Below are positions 45,073 to 53,260 of a stretch of 64,000 nt of DNA, in pieces. The notes under the pieces are model-generated. The model did not search any database. It had not been told where the DNA came from and saw nothing but the letters and a program-made list of their open reading frames with translations. Position 1 is the stretch's first letter. Every line of letters starts with the position of its first letter. This stretch comes from Anaerovorax odorimutans (GTDB taxonomy: Bacteria; Bacillota; Clostridia; Peptostreptococcales; JAAYPU01). The position numbers were made by a program, and so were the translations under genes. The stretch covers positions 55,354 to 119,353 of the forward strand of contig JAENZQ010000008.1 of NCBI GenBank assembly GCA_016841185.1. Direction: 5' to 3'.

Positions 45073-45894
45073 TTATGGTACTAAAATTCCGGTAACAGAG
45101 CATGCAACGGAAATGATAATAAATATCAAGAAAATCCAGCCGATATTCATTTTTTTCTTATCCAGTAAAAACCAGCTCAGCAATGTCAGCAGCAGAGGAA
45201 CTAAAGATGGGAATATACCATCCAACACAGGTGCGATGCTTATTGCCATATCTCCGGAAGTATATCCTAAACCAACATTGGCAGAAACATATTGAGCCGA
45301 AATCGCACCGATAACCATTAGTCCGACAATATTTGCTGCCCTTGTAATGAGATCTTTTTTCCCTCCTCCGAGTATCATTTCCGCCGAATTGATGCCTGCG
45401 GTATATCCTTTTCTGAATAAGAACCATGTCAACGGAAGCATGATGCCTAAATAGGTGATCACATAAAATATCGGACCCGCTAAACTGCCGGTATCTTTAG
45501 ACAATCCAAGTGCAATACTGAGCAAGATAGGCACCAGCGTGCCGGCCATTAAAGAATCCCCTATGCCTGCAAAAGGCCCCATTAATGCTGTTTTAATGCT
45601 GGAAATCAACTCATCCGGGATATCTTCACCACAAGATTTTTTCTCTTCCATTCCAAGAACGATACCGGGGATTATGGAGCCGATCAAAGGCTCTGTATTG
45701 AAAAACTGAGCATGCCGCAATAATAATTCTTGCTTATCTTCTTCTTTATCATATAATTTATCGGCCACCAGTCCCATTATTCTGGAAAAAGCGGGTGCCT
45801 CCATTCTCTCCATGTTCTGGCATGATAAGCTATACATAATCCAATTTATATACACTTTGAAAGTATCTCTTTTCGATAATTTGTTTGCAGTCAT
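45073..45894 (-). CDS. PTS mannose-family transporter subunit IID
   Basis: A 273-residue EIID. It has the family segment HAQFFNTEPLIGSIIPGIVLGMEE, then ALMGPFAGIGDSL, and a hydrophobic C-terminal half. IID and IIC form the membrane translocation complex. ATG at 45894 overlaps the IIC stop as TAATG, so the two are coupled. Sugar specificity (ManNAc, GlcNAc, glucosamine, mannose) cannot be read from the sequence; the catabolic neighbours favour an N-acetyl amino sugar. Confidence 0.93.
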   Translation of the reverse strand: MTANKLSKRDTFKVYINWIMYSLSCQNMERMEAPAFSRIMGLVADKLYDKEEDKQELLLRHAQFFNTEPLIGSIIPGIVLGMEEKKSCGEDIPDELISSIKTALMGPFAGIGDSLMAGTLVPILLSIALGLSKDTGSLAGPIFYVITYLGIMLPLTWFLFRKGYTAGINSAEMILGGGKKDLITRAANIVGLMVIGAISAQYVSANVGLGYTSGDMAISIAPVLDGIFPSLVPLLLTLLSWFLLDKKKMNIGWIFLIFIIISVACSVTGILVP

Positions 45895-46661
45895 TACGCC
45901 ACACCTTCCTTTGAAAAGGATTTGTTGTACTTGATGTCCAGATATGCAAATAACAATGCGATAATCGTTGCCGGTATAATGGATATTTTAAATACGGCGA
46001 TCAGTACAAAGCCAAACAGAAAATATAACAGCTCAATATTGTCTTTCATGATAAACTTAAGCAATAAACCAAAACCGACTGCAGGAAGCATGCCTCCTAA
46101 AACAATAAATATGTTCCCCAGGGATTCAGGTATAATATTTACCAATTTAGATACATAAGCTGCCCCGTAATAATTTGCCAGCAGAATTGGAAAAAACCTG
46201 ACAATAAATTGTGTTATATTACCAATGATCGGCACTTTGGTTGCCAATCCCAATTTTCCGCTTTCAATCCATTGCTCCTGTTTATGTACAAATAATACAT
46301 TTACGGTTACAACCAGATAGACAAATGCTACACCAAGAAAACTCAATGGAACGGAAAGGCTTACAGCATACTCAGGCGTTGCACCACTGACTATAGCTAA
46401 GGGTATTCCGATATATGCTGCAAAATTAACATCTCCGGGCATTGACAAACCAGGCGTGACAAGCCCTATATATAATGCCTGTATTGCCGCTCCAATTAAA
46501 ATTCCTGTTTGGATATCTCCTAATATAATACCGATAATTGTCCCTGCTATAAGGGGCCTGCCTATTGTATACCAACCGCCCATAAGCCCTAAAAACCAGG
46601 GCCCGTAAATTGAAGAACTATAACCTATCAATGCAATCAAAAAAGCCTGGAACAAACTCAT
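45894..46661 (-). CDS. PTS mannose-family transporter subunit IIC
   Basis: A 255-residue polytopic EIIC with the family segment GRPLIAGTIIGIILGDIQTG and ALYIGLVTPGLSMPGDVNFA. ATG at 46661 follows AAGGAGG. It is the sugar channel, paired with the overlapping IID gene. Confidence 0.93.
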   Translation of the reverse strand: MSLFQAFLIALIGYSSSIYGPWFLGLMGGWYTIGRPLIAGTIIGIILGDIQTGILIGAAIQALYIGLVTPGLSMPGDVNFAAYIGIPLAIVSGATPEYAVSLSVPLSFLGVAFVYLVVTVNVLFVHKQEQWIESGKLGLATKVPIIGNITQFIVRFFPILLANYYGAAYVSKLVNIIPESLGNIFIVLGGMLPAVGFGLLLKFIMKDNIELLYFLFGFVLIAVFKISIIPATIIALLFAYLDIKYNKSFSKEGVA

Positions 46662-46681
46662 AATACTACCTCCTTTATTTA

Positions 46682-47185
46682 TTATTGTTTTATGTTCGTA
46701 AGCATTTTTTCTCTAATCGAGCTCCATTCAATTGCCTTTTCATCCGGGACCTGCTGAAAATAAACCCTTACGCCAAGAGCCTCGATCTTTTCTATGGATT
46801 CTATTTCTTCTTTTAAAAGATTTGAAAAATATGTAGCTTTGATCGTTCCTCTTCTGTTACTCATTGGCCCTATATTAAATTCTTTTTTTAAGCCTTCCGA
46901 ATTTTTAAAAATTTTTAATGCAACTTCAGGCGCTTTGACTAAAATTAAAGTATTCAGCTTATCGTGAATGGCTTTACTAATTTCGTCATAAGACGCATCC
47001 GGGTCAAGTATTAACAATGCTACATTTGGAGGAACTGCCATTTTATAAACACTGTTTATCACGGGATTAGATGCAGTAAATTCATCGATCAGCAATATCC
47101 TGTCGATATGGAAATCATTTAATACCTTTACGATGCATTGTCCATGAATCAATCTGTCGTCACATCTTAAAACACTTATTCCCAA
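46682..47185 (-). CDS. PTS mannose-family subunit IIB
   Basis: A 167-residue EIIB that passes phosphate from IIA to the incoming sugar; the phosphorylated H14 lies in RCDDRLIHGQ. GGAGG points to a TTG start at 47185; a GTG three codons upstream is part of the ribosome site. It lies 14 bases after the IIA gene. Confidence 0.93.
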   Translation of the reverse strand: MGISVLRCDDRLIHGQCIVKVLNDFHIDRILLIDEFTASNPVINSVYKMAVPPNVALLILDPDASYDEISKAIHDKLNTLILVKAPEVALKIFKNSEGLKKEFNIGPMSNRRGTIKATYFSNLLKEEIESIEKIEALGVRVYFQQVPDEKAIEWSSIREKMLTNIKQ

Positions 47186-47199
47186 ATTTTTCACCTCCT

Positions 47200-47619
47200 T
47201 TATTCATTATTTACACTGCTTTTCATGATTGCTTCTTTTGTTATCATCCTAGGGCAATTTTCCCCGCTTTCCATTACTGATTTTATACACGTCTTGAAAT
47301 CCGATTTTCCGGCATTTGTCAAAGCTTGCAATACCATGCTTAAATTGACATCTGTTATCAGCACCCCGTTTTTTTGCGTTATAACAACAGAAGACACATT
47401 GGAAGGCGTACCGCCAAACATATCACTGAATATTATCCATTTATCATATTTTTTGTTTCTGTCAATACTCCGGCAGATTCGATTTTCTAAATCCTTCAAT
47501 GATTCTCCCACATGATATCCAATTGCAAATAAAAATTCTTTTTCTCCCACTATCATCTCAGCAGCATTTTTCATTCCTTTAGCCATATCACCATGTGTTA
47601 CGATTATTACACCTATCAA
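47200..47619 (-). CDS. PTS mannose-family subunit IIA
   Basis: A 139-residue EIIA with phosphorylated H9 (IIVTHGDMAKGM) and the FSDMFGGTPSN motif of the ManX fold. Receives phosphate from HPr, which the same operon encodes. The start is TTG at 47619 behind AAGGAGG. First gene of the sigma-54 operon, 50 bases downstream of the -12 box. Confidence 0.93.
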   Translation of the reverse strand: MIGVIIVTHGDMAKGMKNAAEMIVGEKEFLFAIGYHVGESLKDLENRICRSIDRNKKYDKWIIFSDMFGGTPSNVSSVVITQKNGVLITDVNLSMVLQALTNAGKSDFKTCIKSVMESGENCPRMITKEAIMKSSVNNE

Positions 47620-47668
47620 GAAATTACCTCCTTAGCTTTGTTGTTTTAAATGTAGCAACTATTTAAAC

Positions 47669-47684
47669 AGCAACAATCATGCCA
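47669..47684 (-). promoter_or_regulatory. Sigma-54 (-24/-12) promoter of the PTS operon
   Basis: On the minus strand the sequence is TGGCATGATTGTTGCT: the GG and GC doublets are exactly 10 bases apart and TGGCA and TTGC(T) match the RpoN consensus. It lies about 50 bases before the IIA start. The operon's own LevR-type activator has the GAFTGA loop needed to open such promoters. Confidence 0.92.
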
Positions 47685-47832
47685 TATAGATTTGCATTCT
47701 AAATAATCATGTTTGTATTTAGAAATGATACTTAATGAAATGTTGAAATGTATTGATTTTCAGTACTTTTTTTATTTTGAATAAAAATTATCAATTTTTA
47801 ACACCACAACACTGGAAATTTTTTTGATAAAA

Positions 47833-47860
47833 CTAAAGTGTCTTTATATTAACACTAAGA
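47833..47860. promoter_or_regulatory. Candidate upstream activator site for the LevR-type regulator
   Basis: AGTGT at 47837-47841 and ACACT at 47852-47856 form an inverted repeat within CTAAAGTGT...ACACTAAG, about 160 bases upstream of the sigma-54 promoter, a usual enhancer distance. The repeat is short and AT-rich, so it is only a suggestion. The remainder of 47685-47960 shows no gene. Confidence 0.3.
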
Positions 47861-47968
47861 ATAAAAAGTCATATATTGCGCTAATAAAATACAACAAATC
47901 ATGATAGGCGTTTTTATTACCGTCACAAGCCCCGCTGCTAATTGAATAAAAGTTCAAAAATATAATAT

Positions 47969-47997
47969 GAGCCGGCAGATCTTCGATCCATCGGCTC
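47969..47997 (-). terminator. Possible terminator after the acyl-CoA dehydrogenase gene
   Basis: GAGCCG at 47969-47974 pairs with CGGCTC at 47992-47997 around a 17-base loop. On the minus strand the downstream side is ATATTATATTTTTG. It lies 75 bases after the dehydrogenase stop. Confidence 0.5.
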
Positions 47998-48071
47998 GAT
48001 TATAGATAAAGAAACAATTATTGATTTTTAAATGTAAAGCCACAAGGCATTCTTTCTTTGCAACCTCATCT

Positions 48072-49223
48072 TTATACTTCCTCTTTTCTGAAAATTCCTC
48101 CGGATATAACCATTTTCATAACTTCGGAAGTACCTTCATATATTTCGGTAATCTTGGCATCCCTCATCATTCTTTCCACATCAAAATCCTTGGTATATCC
48201 ATTTCCTCCGTGGAATTGTACTGCCTTTGTTGTCACATACATGGCCGTTTCGGAACAGGCCAGTTTTGCCTGAGCAGCTTCAACTGTGCCTGGAAGTCCC
48301 TTTTGTCTCCTGTCTGCTGCATGATACAGCAAAAATCTGGCTCCGTCTATTCTTGTCTTCATCTCTGCCATTTCAAATGACAGAGCCTGAAACTTATCGA
48401 GGGTTCTCCCGAATTGCTTTCTTTGTTTCATATATTGAACGGTTTGGTCAAAAGCCCCCTGTGCAATGCCTAAAGCCTGAGCAGCTATTCCCAGTCTTCC
48501 CACATCAAGGGCCGTCATGGCTATTTTGAAGCCCTTCCCTATTTCACCTAACAAATTTTCTTTTGGTACGATGCAATCTTCAAAAAACAATTCAGCTGCA
48601 ACAGAGGCTCTTATACCCATCTTGTTTTCTTTCTTTCCTCTTGAAAAGCCAGGTATACCTTTTTCTATGATAAAGGAGCTGATTCCCCTTGTCCCTTGCG
48701 ATTTATCCGTCATAGCCATAACGACATACACATCTGCAATACCTCCGTTGGAAATAAATTTTTTTCTTCCATTAAGAAGCCAATGATCCCCCTTATCCAC
48801 TGCTTCTGTCTGCTGCATTGCTGCATCTGTTCCTGCGTCAGGCTCTGTCAGTCCGAAAGCCCCAAGCTTCTTTCCGGTTAATAATTCAGGCAAATACTTT
48901 CTCTTTTGCTCTTCTGTTCCATAAGTAAATATAGGCCAGCAGCAAAGCGCATTATGAGTCTGTACGATAACGCCATGGGATGCGCATACTTTTGACAGTT
49001 CTTCTATGACCATGACATATGACAAATAATCCGATCCTGCGCCTCCGTATTCTTTAGGAAAAGGCATCCCCATGACACCCATTTCCCCTAACTCTGTAAT
49101 TGTTTCAAAAGGAAATTTTGCCTCTTCATCCAATTCTTTGACAATCGGGGCAATTTTTGTTTCAGCAAATTCTCTTATCTTCTCCTTTACCATCTGCTGT
49201 TCTTTTGAATAACTAAAATCCAT
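48072..49223 (-). CDS. Acyl-CoA dehydrogenase (short-chain type)
   Basis: A 383-residue FAD enzyme that oxidises acyl-CoA to enoyl-CoA, or runs the reverse in fermentation with electron-transfer flavoprotein. It has AFGLTEPDAGTDA, RKKFISNGG, the C-terminal QFHGGNGYTKDFDVERMMRD and the catalytic E363 in IYEGTSEV, in the position used by short-chain (butyryl-type) enzymes. ATG at 49223 follows CAGGAGG. It stands alone: no etfAB, crotonase or thiolase lies nearby, so it is not the usual bcd operon. About 290 bases upstream show no gene. Confidence 0.94.
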   Translation of the reverse strand: MDFSYSKEQQMVKEKIREFAETKIAPIVKELDEEAKFPFETITELGEMGVMGMPFPKEYGGAGSDYLSYVMVIEELSKVCASHGVIVQTHNALCCWPIFTYGTEEQKRKYLPELLTGKKLGAFGLTEPDAGTDAAMQQTEAVDKGDHWLLNGRKKFISNGGIADVYVVMAMTDKSQGTRGISSFIIEKGIPGFSRGKKENKMGIRASVAAELFFEDCIVPKENLLGEIGKGFKIAMTALDVGRLGIAAQALGIAQGAFDQTVQYMKQRKQFGRTLDKFQALSFEMAEMKTRIDGARFLLYHAADRRQKGLPGTVEAAQAKLACSETAMYVTTKAVQFHGGNGYTKDFDVERMMRDAKITEIYEGTSEVMKMVISGGIFRKEEV

Positions 49224-49449
49224 TCTCTTTCCTCCTGTTCTCTATGTTTTCATCGTAAGAACTTTATTTATCACAGTAAATAGGATTATTGAGCAAATTC
49301 AATATTCCGATACTATTTCAGATTTTTTATAATCAGGCCTTGCTGAATATTTTTTCATTCATGATTTGTATTTATTTCCATTTAATCTTATTATTATTGT
49401 ATCACTTATTTTGAATGATTTCACAAAAAACATTTTAATATAAAACAAA

Positions 49450-49495
49450 TTAAAAACCTCCCTGACCGGCTTATCTAAAAACCTTATCAGGGAGG
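49450..49495 (-). terminator. Rho-independent terminator of the PNPOx-like gene
   Basis: CCTCCCTGA at 49457-49465 pairs perfectly with TCAGGGAGG at 49487-49495. On the minus strand TTTTTAATTTG follows. Confidence 0.85.
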
Positions 49496-49515
49496 ATGTT
49501 CATCGAATTTATGTA

Positions 49516-49980
49516 TTATTTTTTGCCTTTTGCCGTCATATGCCGGATCTCAATCTTAATCACTTTTGTTTTATTCCACATGGCTTCAATATATTTCTCT
49601 CCGGATTTCATAAAATCTTTGGAATACTTCTCCAACAATAAGATAAGTGCTTTTCTTTTTTCATCCTGAAAAACTTCCTCAGCCTTGCCAAATGCAATGA
49701 CACTTCTAAATTTTGTACTAAAATCATCTGGAATCAATTTAACATCACTGACGACACAAAAGGATACATTATTATTAAATTCTATATTCTCAAGTTTATG
49801 TCCTTCTGTTGCACAATGAAAGTAAATACAGTTGTTCTCATAGGCATAGTCCAAGGGTATACCATATGAATATCCATCTTCTCCCACAGTGGATAAAACA
49901 CCATACTCACAATTTTCCAATAGTTCAAATGCTTCCTCCATAGGTAATTGCTTGTCTTTTCTCCTCATTTCTTTAAACAT
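49516..49980 (-). CDS. Pyridoxamine 5'-phosphate oxidase-family flavoprotein (NimA-like)
   Basis: A 154-residue split-barrel flavoprotein: MRRKDKQLPMEEAFELLENC followed by YGVLSTVGEDGYSYGIPLDY and IYFHCATEGHKLENI. This layout is shared by the NimA/5-nitroimidazole-reductase-like group, common in Clostridia; the physiological substrate is usually unknown. The ATG at 49980 follows AAAGGAG; an in-frame upstream extension lacks a ribosome site. It stands between the hydrogenase-like gene and its own terminator. Confidence 0.88.
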   Translation of the reverse strand: MFKEMRRKDKQLPMEEAFELLENCEYGVLSTVGEDGYSYGIPLDYAYENNCIYFHCATEGHKLENIEFNNNVSFCVVSDVKLIPDDFSTKFRSVIAFGKAEEVFQDEKRKALILLLEKYSKDFMKSGEKYIEAMWNKTKVIKIEIRHMTAKGKK

Positions 49981-50112
49981 ATGCGTTCTCCTTTGACATT
50001 TGCTTATTGATTTTCTAATAGATGAAAAATGACCTGATATATCGATCATCTGTAATAAGATGATTATATCATGAATTCTAAAAATTTCTAAAAATCTTTT
50101 TTTTAACGAAAT

Positions 50113-51510
50113 TTACATCAGCTTATTTCTTGAAAGCAATTCAAACACTTGCTTATTGTCAACCACTTCTTCTATCGATTGGACACCCATCTGTTTTAGG
50201 ATTTTCATGACATTTAAATTATCAAAAGGTGTCATGATGAGAGAGTCCTCACCAAATTCATTTACATATTTCGTTGCTTCCTCCACATCAATATTGGTGC
50301 GGGGACCGCCTACGCAGCCTCCGGGGCAGCCCATACCTTCGATAAAATTATAAGGGACGCTTTTGTTACTTGACAGATCATCCAATACCTTTTTACAATT
50401 TTGAATACCATCTACTTTTTTTGCTCTGAGTTTAATAAGCCTAGTTGGCTCCAATCTGTTTACTACCGACTTTACAGAAAAACTTACGCCACCGGTCCTT
50501 GCATAGATCCTTCCGCCAAAAGATGCCTGGTCTTTTTCATCAGAAGGTAAGCTTTCAAGGTTGATTTTTAAAGAATTGAATATTTCCTTCAATTCACGAA
50601 AATTAATAACAAAATCAATACTTCCTTTCAGTTCAGGTTCCTTTATTTCAGCCTTTTTAGCAATACACGGTGCAACAAAAACGACTTTGGCACCTTTGTA
50701 CAGGTTTTTTAAAAATCTTCCCGATGCGATCATTGGCGAAACAGAAGGAGACATAAACTTGAATATTTCAGGATAACTCTTTTTGGTCAGATTAAACCAG
50801 ACTGGGCAGCAACAGCTGGTTAAAAAAAAGTCTTCTTCTGTCTTTACCAGATGGCAGAATTCAAAAGCCTCTTTTATCGTAAGGATATCTGCAAAAAGTG
50901 CAACTTCAACCATATCTTCAAACCCTATAAGTTTCAAGGCCGACCTTAATTGCCCCATTGAAATATCTCCAAATTGACCGACTATGGCAGGGGCAACAGC
51001 TGCATATATTCTTGTCTCTTTATCTTTTAACATTTTAATCAATGGAATAAATTCTATTTTATCTGCCAATGCTCCAAAATCACAGCTTGTAATGCAAGTT
51101 CCGCAGCTTAGACACTTGTTATTGATAATAACCGGTTCTTTCCTTCGTCTGTAAATATCTGTTTCAAATTTAGATGTCTCAATACTGCATTTACAGTTTT
51201 TTTCATCGCAATACTCACATACCCCGTTTATCTTTGCAACTACAGGCTGCCCCACTCCTTTATATTGTTTAACGATATCCAGTTCATCCCTGAAATCCTT
51301 GTTGCCCCTCGGGTCCAAACCCATGGCCACACGAATATGGTCCTTGATAAAAGGAATATCTGAGTCATTAAAATGATATTTCTCTTTTATTTCTGAAACT
51401 AAATGATCCAGATCTTTAACGTTATTTAACTTACCATTCCAATACCGCTTTACCAATTCTCCGAATATATGCATTCGTTTCTCTTGAAAATTTTTAAACT
51501 TTTCTTCCAC
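50113..51510 (-). CDS. [FeFe]-hydrogenase-like protein (resembles group B)
   Basis: A 465-residue iron-sulfur protein. N-terminal cysteines C98, C101, C106, C108 and the set C133, C136, C139, C143 can hold [4Fe-4S] clusters. H-cluster motifs follow: L1 TSCCCPVW (C233-C235), L2 SPSVSPMIASGR, L3 VAPCIAKKAE (C282) and the final GMGCPGGCVGGPR (C395, C399). The GGCVGGPR ending, instead of the GGCxNGGGQ form of standard catalytic enzymes, suggests the poorly studied group B monomers. It may evolve or sense hydrogen. No hyd maturation genes are in the window. The start is GTG at 51510 behind AAAGGG. Confidence 0.88.
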   Translation of the reverse strand: MEEKFKNFQEKRMHIFGELVKRYWNGKLNNVKDLDHLVSEIKEKYHFNDSDIPFIKDHIRVAMGLDPRGNKDFRDELDIVKQYKGVGQPVVAKINGVCEYCDEKNCKCSIETSKFETDIYRRRKEPVIINNKCLSCGTCITSCDFGALADKIEFIPLIKMLKDKETRIYAAVAPAIVGQFGDISMGQLRSALKLIGFEDMVEVALFADILTIKEAFEFCHLVKTEEDFFLTSCCCPVWFNLTKKSYPEIFKFMSPSVSPMIASGRFLKNLYKGAKVVFVAPCIAKKAEIKEPELKGSIDFVINFRELKEIFNSLKINLESLPSDEKDQASFGGRIYARTGGVSFSVKSVVNRLEPTRLIKLRAKKVDGIQNCKKVLDDLSSNKSVPYNFIEGMGCPGGCVGGPRTNIDVEEATKYVNEFGEDSLIMTPFDNLNVMKILKQMGVQSIEEVVDNKQVFELLSRNKLM

Positions 51511-51638
51511 AGAACAACACCCTTTCAAACTGCTTATTCAATACATTTAAAAACCTCCGAATGTGTTTATTATAATCTTAACCTTTCTCAAATATTCCAA
51601 TGTATTGATATATCCATAATGCTGCCGGACAACCGGGT

Positions 51639-53063
51639 TTACAGCATATCTTCCTTCATTAGCTGCACATTGGTTCCGTTGATTCTGTAAAACTCCTCAG
51701 AAGCACGTTTGCCAATTCCCTCAGGATATTTTTCAAGTGCATCCAGGTATTCTTTTTCATCTATCCCGCACAATTTTCCATCTCTCAAAATTAAATATCC
51801 ATCCACTGCGGCATGAGATACTTCATATCCCCTTGCACTATATACAAGATTGGGGACTATATTTCTCATGGGATAAGTATAAACAGGCTGCATAGAAAGA
51901 CTTCTTAAATCAATTGCAATAAAATCAGCTTGCTTTCCTGCCTCTAAAGATCCGATCCTGTCCTCCATACCGATAGCCCTTGCGCCTTCGATGGTAGCCA
52001 TTCTCAAAGCCCTCCATGCAGGCATTATCTCGGGGTCGCAATATTTTATCTTATTGAAAAGTGCTGCATTCTTCATTTCATTGATTATATTATGACAATT
52101 GTTACCGGGTGCCTGATCCGAGCCCAATGCACAGTTTCCGCCTGCATTCTGGAAAGAAACGGAGGGCGGTACAATGCCATCGATAATGCCAATGGAGCCG
52201 GGACACAGTATCATTGATGCACCGCTTTTCGCTACCGTTTCGGCCTCATCATCGGTACAGTCTGTCAAATGAACCGCTATCAAAGTATCATCCAGATAAC
52301 CAATTCGCTTTAACCATGAAACAGGCCGTTCACCATAACGTTTTTTAATCTGATAAGTCTCACGGTCACCCTGTTGAACATGCATATGTATCTTGGTTTT
52401 TCGTTCCTTAGCCGCCTTGCGGATTTTTAACAAAAGATCAAGACCGACAAAATCAGCTCCCTGAGGCCCAAAAAGGATTCTGATCCTTCCATTAGCCTTA
52501 TTATGCCACTTATTATAAAGTTCAATATTTTCTGTTAAGCTCATTTCTCCTTGTTCATCATCAAAATCATACAATTCACCAGGATGGTATACTCTTCTTT
52601 TTGCTGCCCGGATTGTTTGAGCAATATTTCCCCGAGCGCCTATTTTTTCTATAAAACGGCATACATTATCCATATAAGATTCAAAATCTCCTAATGTGGT
52701 TGTTCCTGATTTTACGGCTTCAATAATGGCTGCACAGCTTCCGGCATCTCTTTCCTTCCGGGTCAAAACATTATCAAAGGGCTGCAGACCATACATCATC
52801 CAATTTTTTGTATCCTGTGCCAGCCCTCTCATGATATTAAAACCGGTGTGCATATGTGCATCAATAAACCCGGGAAATATGGCATGATGAGTGAGATCCA
52901 GCATTTCATCGGCTTGATACATCTCTGCCTCCTTGTCCCGGGTAATAAAACCTGATATTTTTCCTCCGTCAATCACCATGGAGACCTTATCCTTATAACC
53001 GACTCCTTTGCCTTCCATAGTATAAAAATGCGGTGCCCTGACGATCAGATCCACTGCTTTCAT
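51639..53063 (-). CDS. Amidohydrolase, cyclic-deaminase-like
   Basis: A 474-residue metal-dependent hydrolase. The metal-binding motif AHMH follows FPGFID; further metal ligands lie in IHMHVQQ and AVHLTDC, and the catalytic Asp in ALGSDQAPGNN; the C-terminal GSLEAGKQADFIAID closes the composite beta sandwich. It belongs to the family of S-adenosylhomocysteine/methylthioadenosine, guanine and chlorohydrolase enzymes, but the exact substrate is not evident. ATG at 53063; it lies after the tryptophanase gene with a terminator between, so it is probably a separate unit. Confidence 0.85.
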   Translation of the reverse strand: MKAVDLIVRAPHFYTMEGKGVGYKDKVSMVIDGGKISGFITRDKEAEMYQADEMLDLTHHAIFPGFIDAHMHTGFNIMRGLAQDTKNWMMYGLQPFDNVLTRKERDAGSCAAIIEAVKSGTTTLGDFESYMDNVCRFIEKIGARGNIAQTIRAAKRRVYHPGELYDFDDEQGEMSLTENIELYNKWHNKANGRIRILFGPQGADFVGLDLLLKIRKAAKERKTKIHMHVQQGDRETYQIKKRYGERPVSWLKRIGYLDDTLIAVHLTDCTDDEAETVAKSGASMILCPGSIGIIDGIVPPSVSFQNAGGNCALGSDQAPGNNCHNIINEMKNAALFNKIKYCDPEIMPAWRALRMATIEGARAIGMEDRIGSLEAGKQADFIAIDLRSLSMQPVYTYPMRNIVPNLVYSARGYEVSHAAVDGYLILRDGKLCGIDEKEYLDALEKYPEGIGKRASEEFYRINGTNVQLMKEDML

Positions 53064-53137
53064 TCTAATACCCTCCCATAATTTTTCGTTTTATAATTTT
53101 ATTATGAATCTTTTTCCAATATTTATCAATTAGAACG

Positions 53138-53173
53138 ATAAAAAAAGAAAGACCGCTTCCGCTAAATCTTTCT
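53138..53173 (-). terminator. Rho-independent terminator after the tryptophanase gene
   Basis: AGAAAGA at 53146-53152 pairs with TCTTTCT at 53167-53173; on the minus strand TTTTTTATCG follows. A second hairpin (GGGGCA/TGCCCC, 53232-53248) lies between it and the tryptophanase stop. Confidence 0.7.
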
Positions 53174-53260
53174 CTTCTGGTTCACCTGTCCTCTGTACCC
53201 TGATTAATTCCATAGTTCGTGATTCACTATAGGGGCACGGCTTGCCCCCATAACTGCCTT

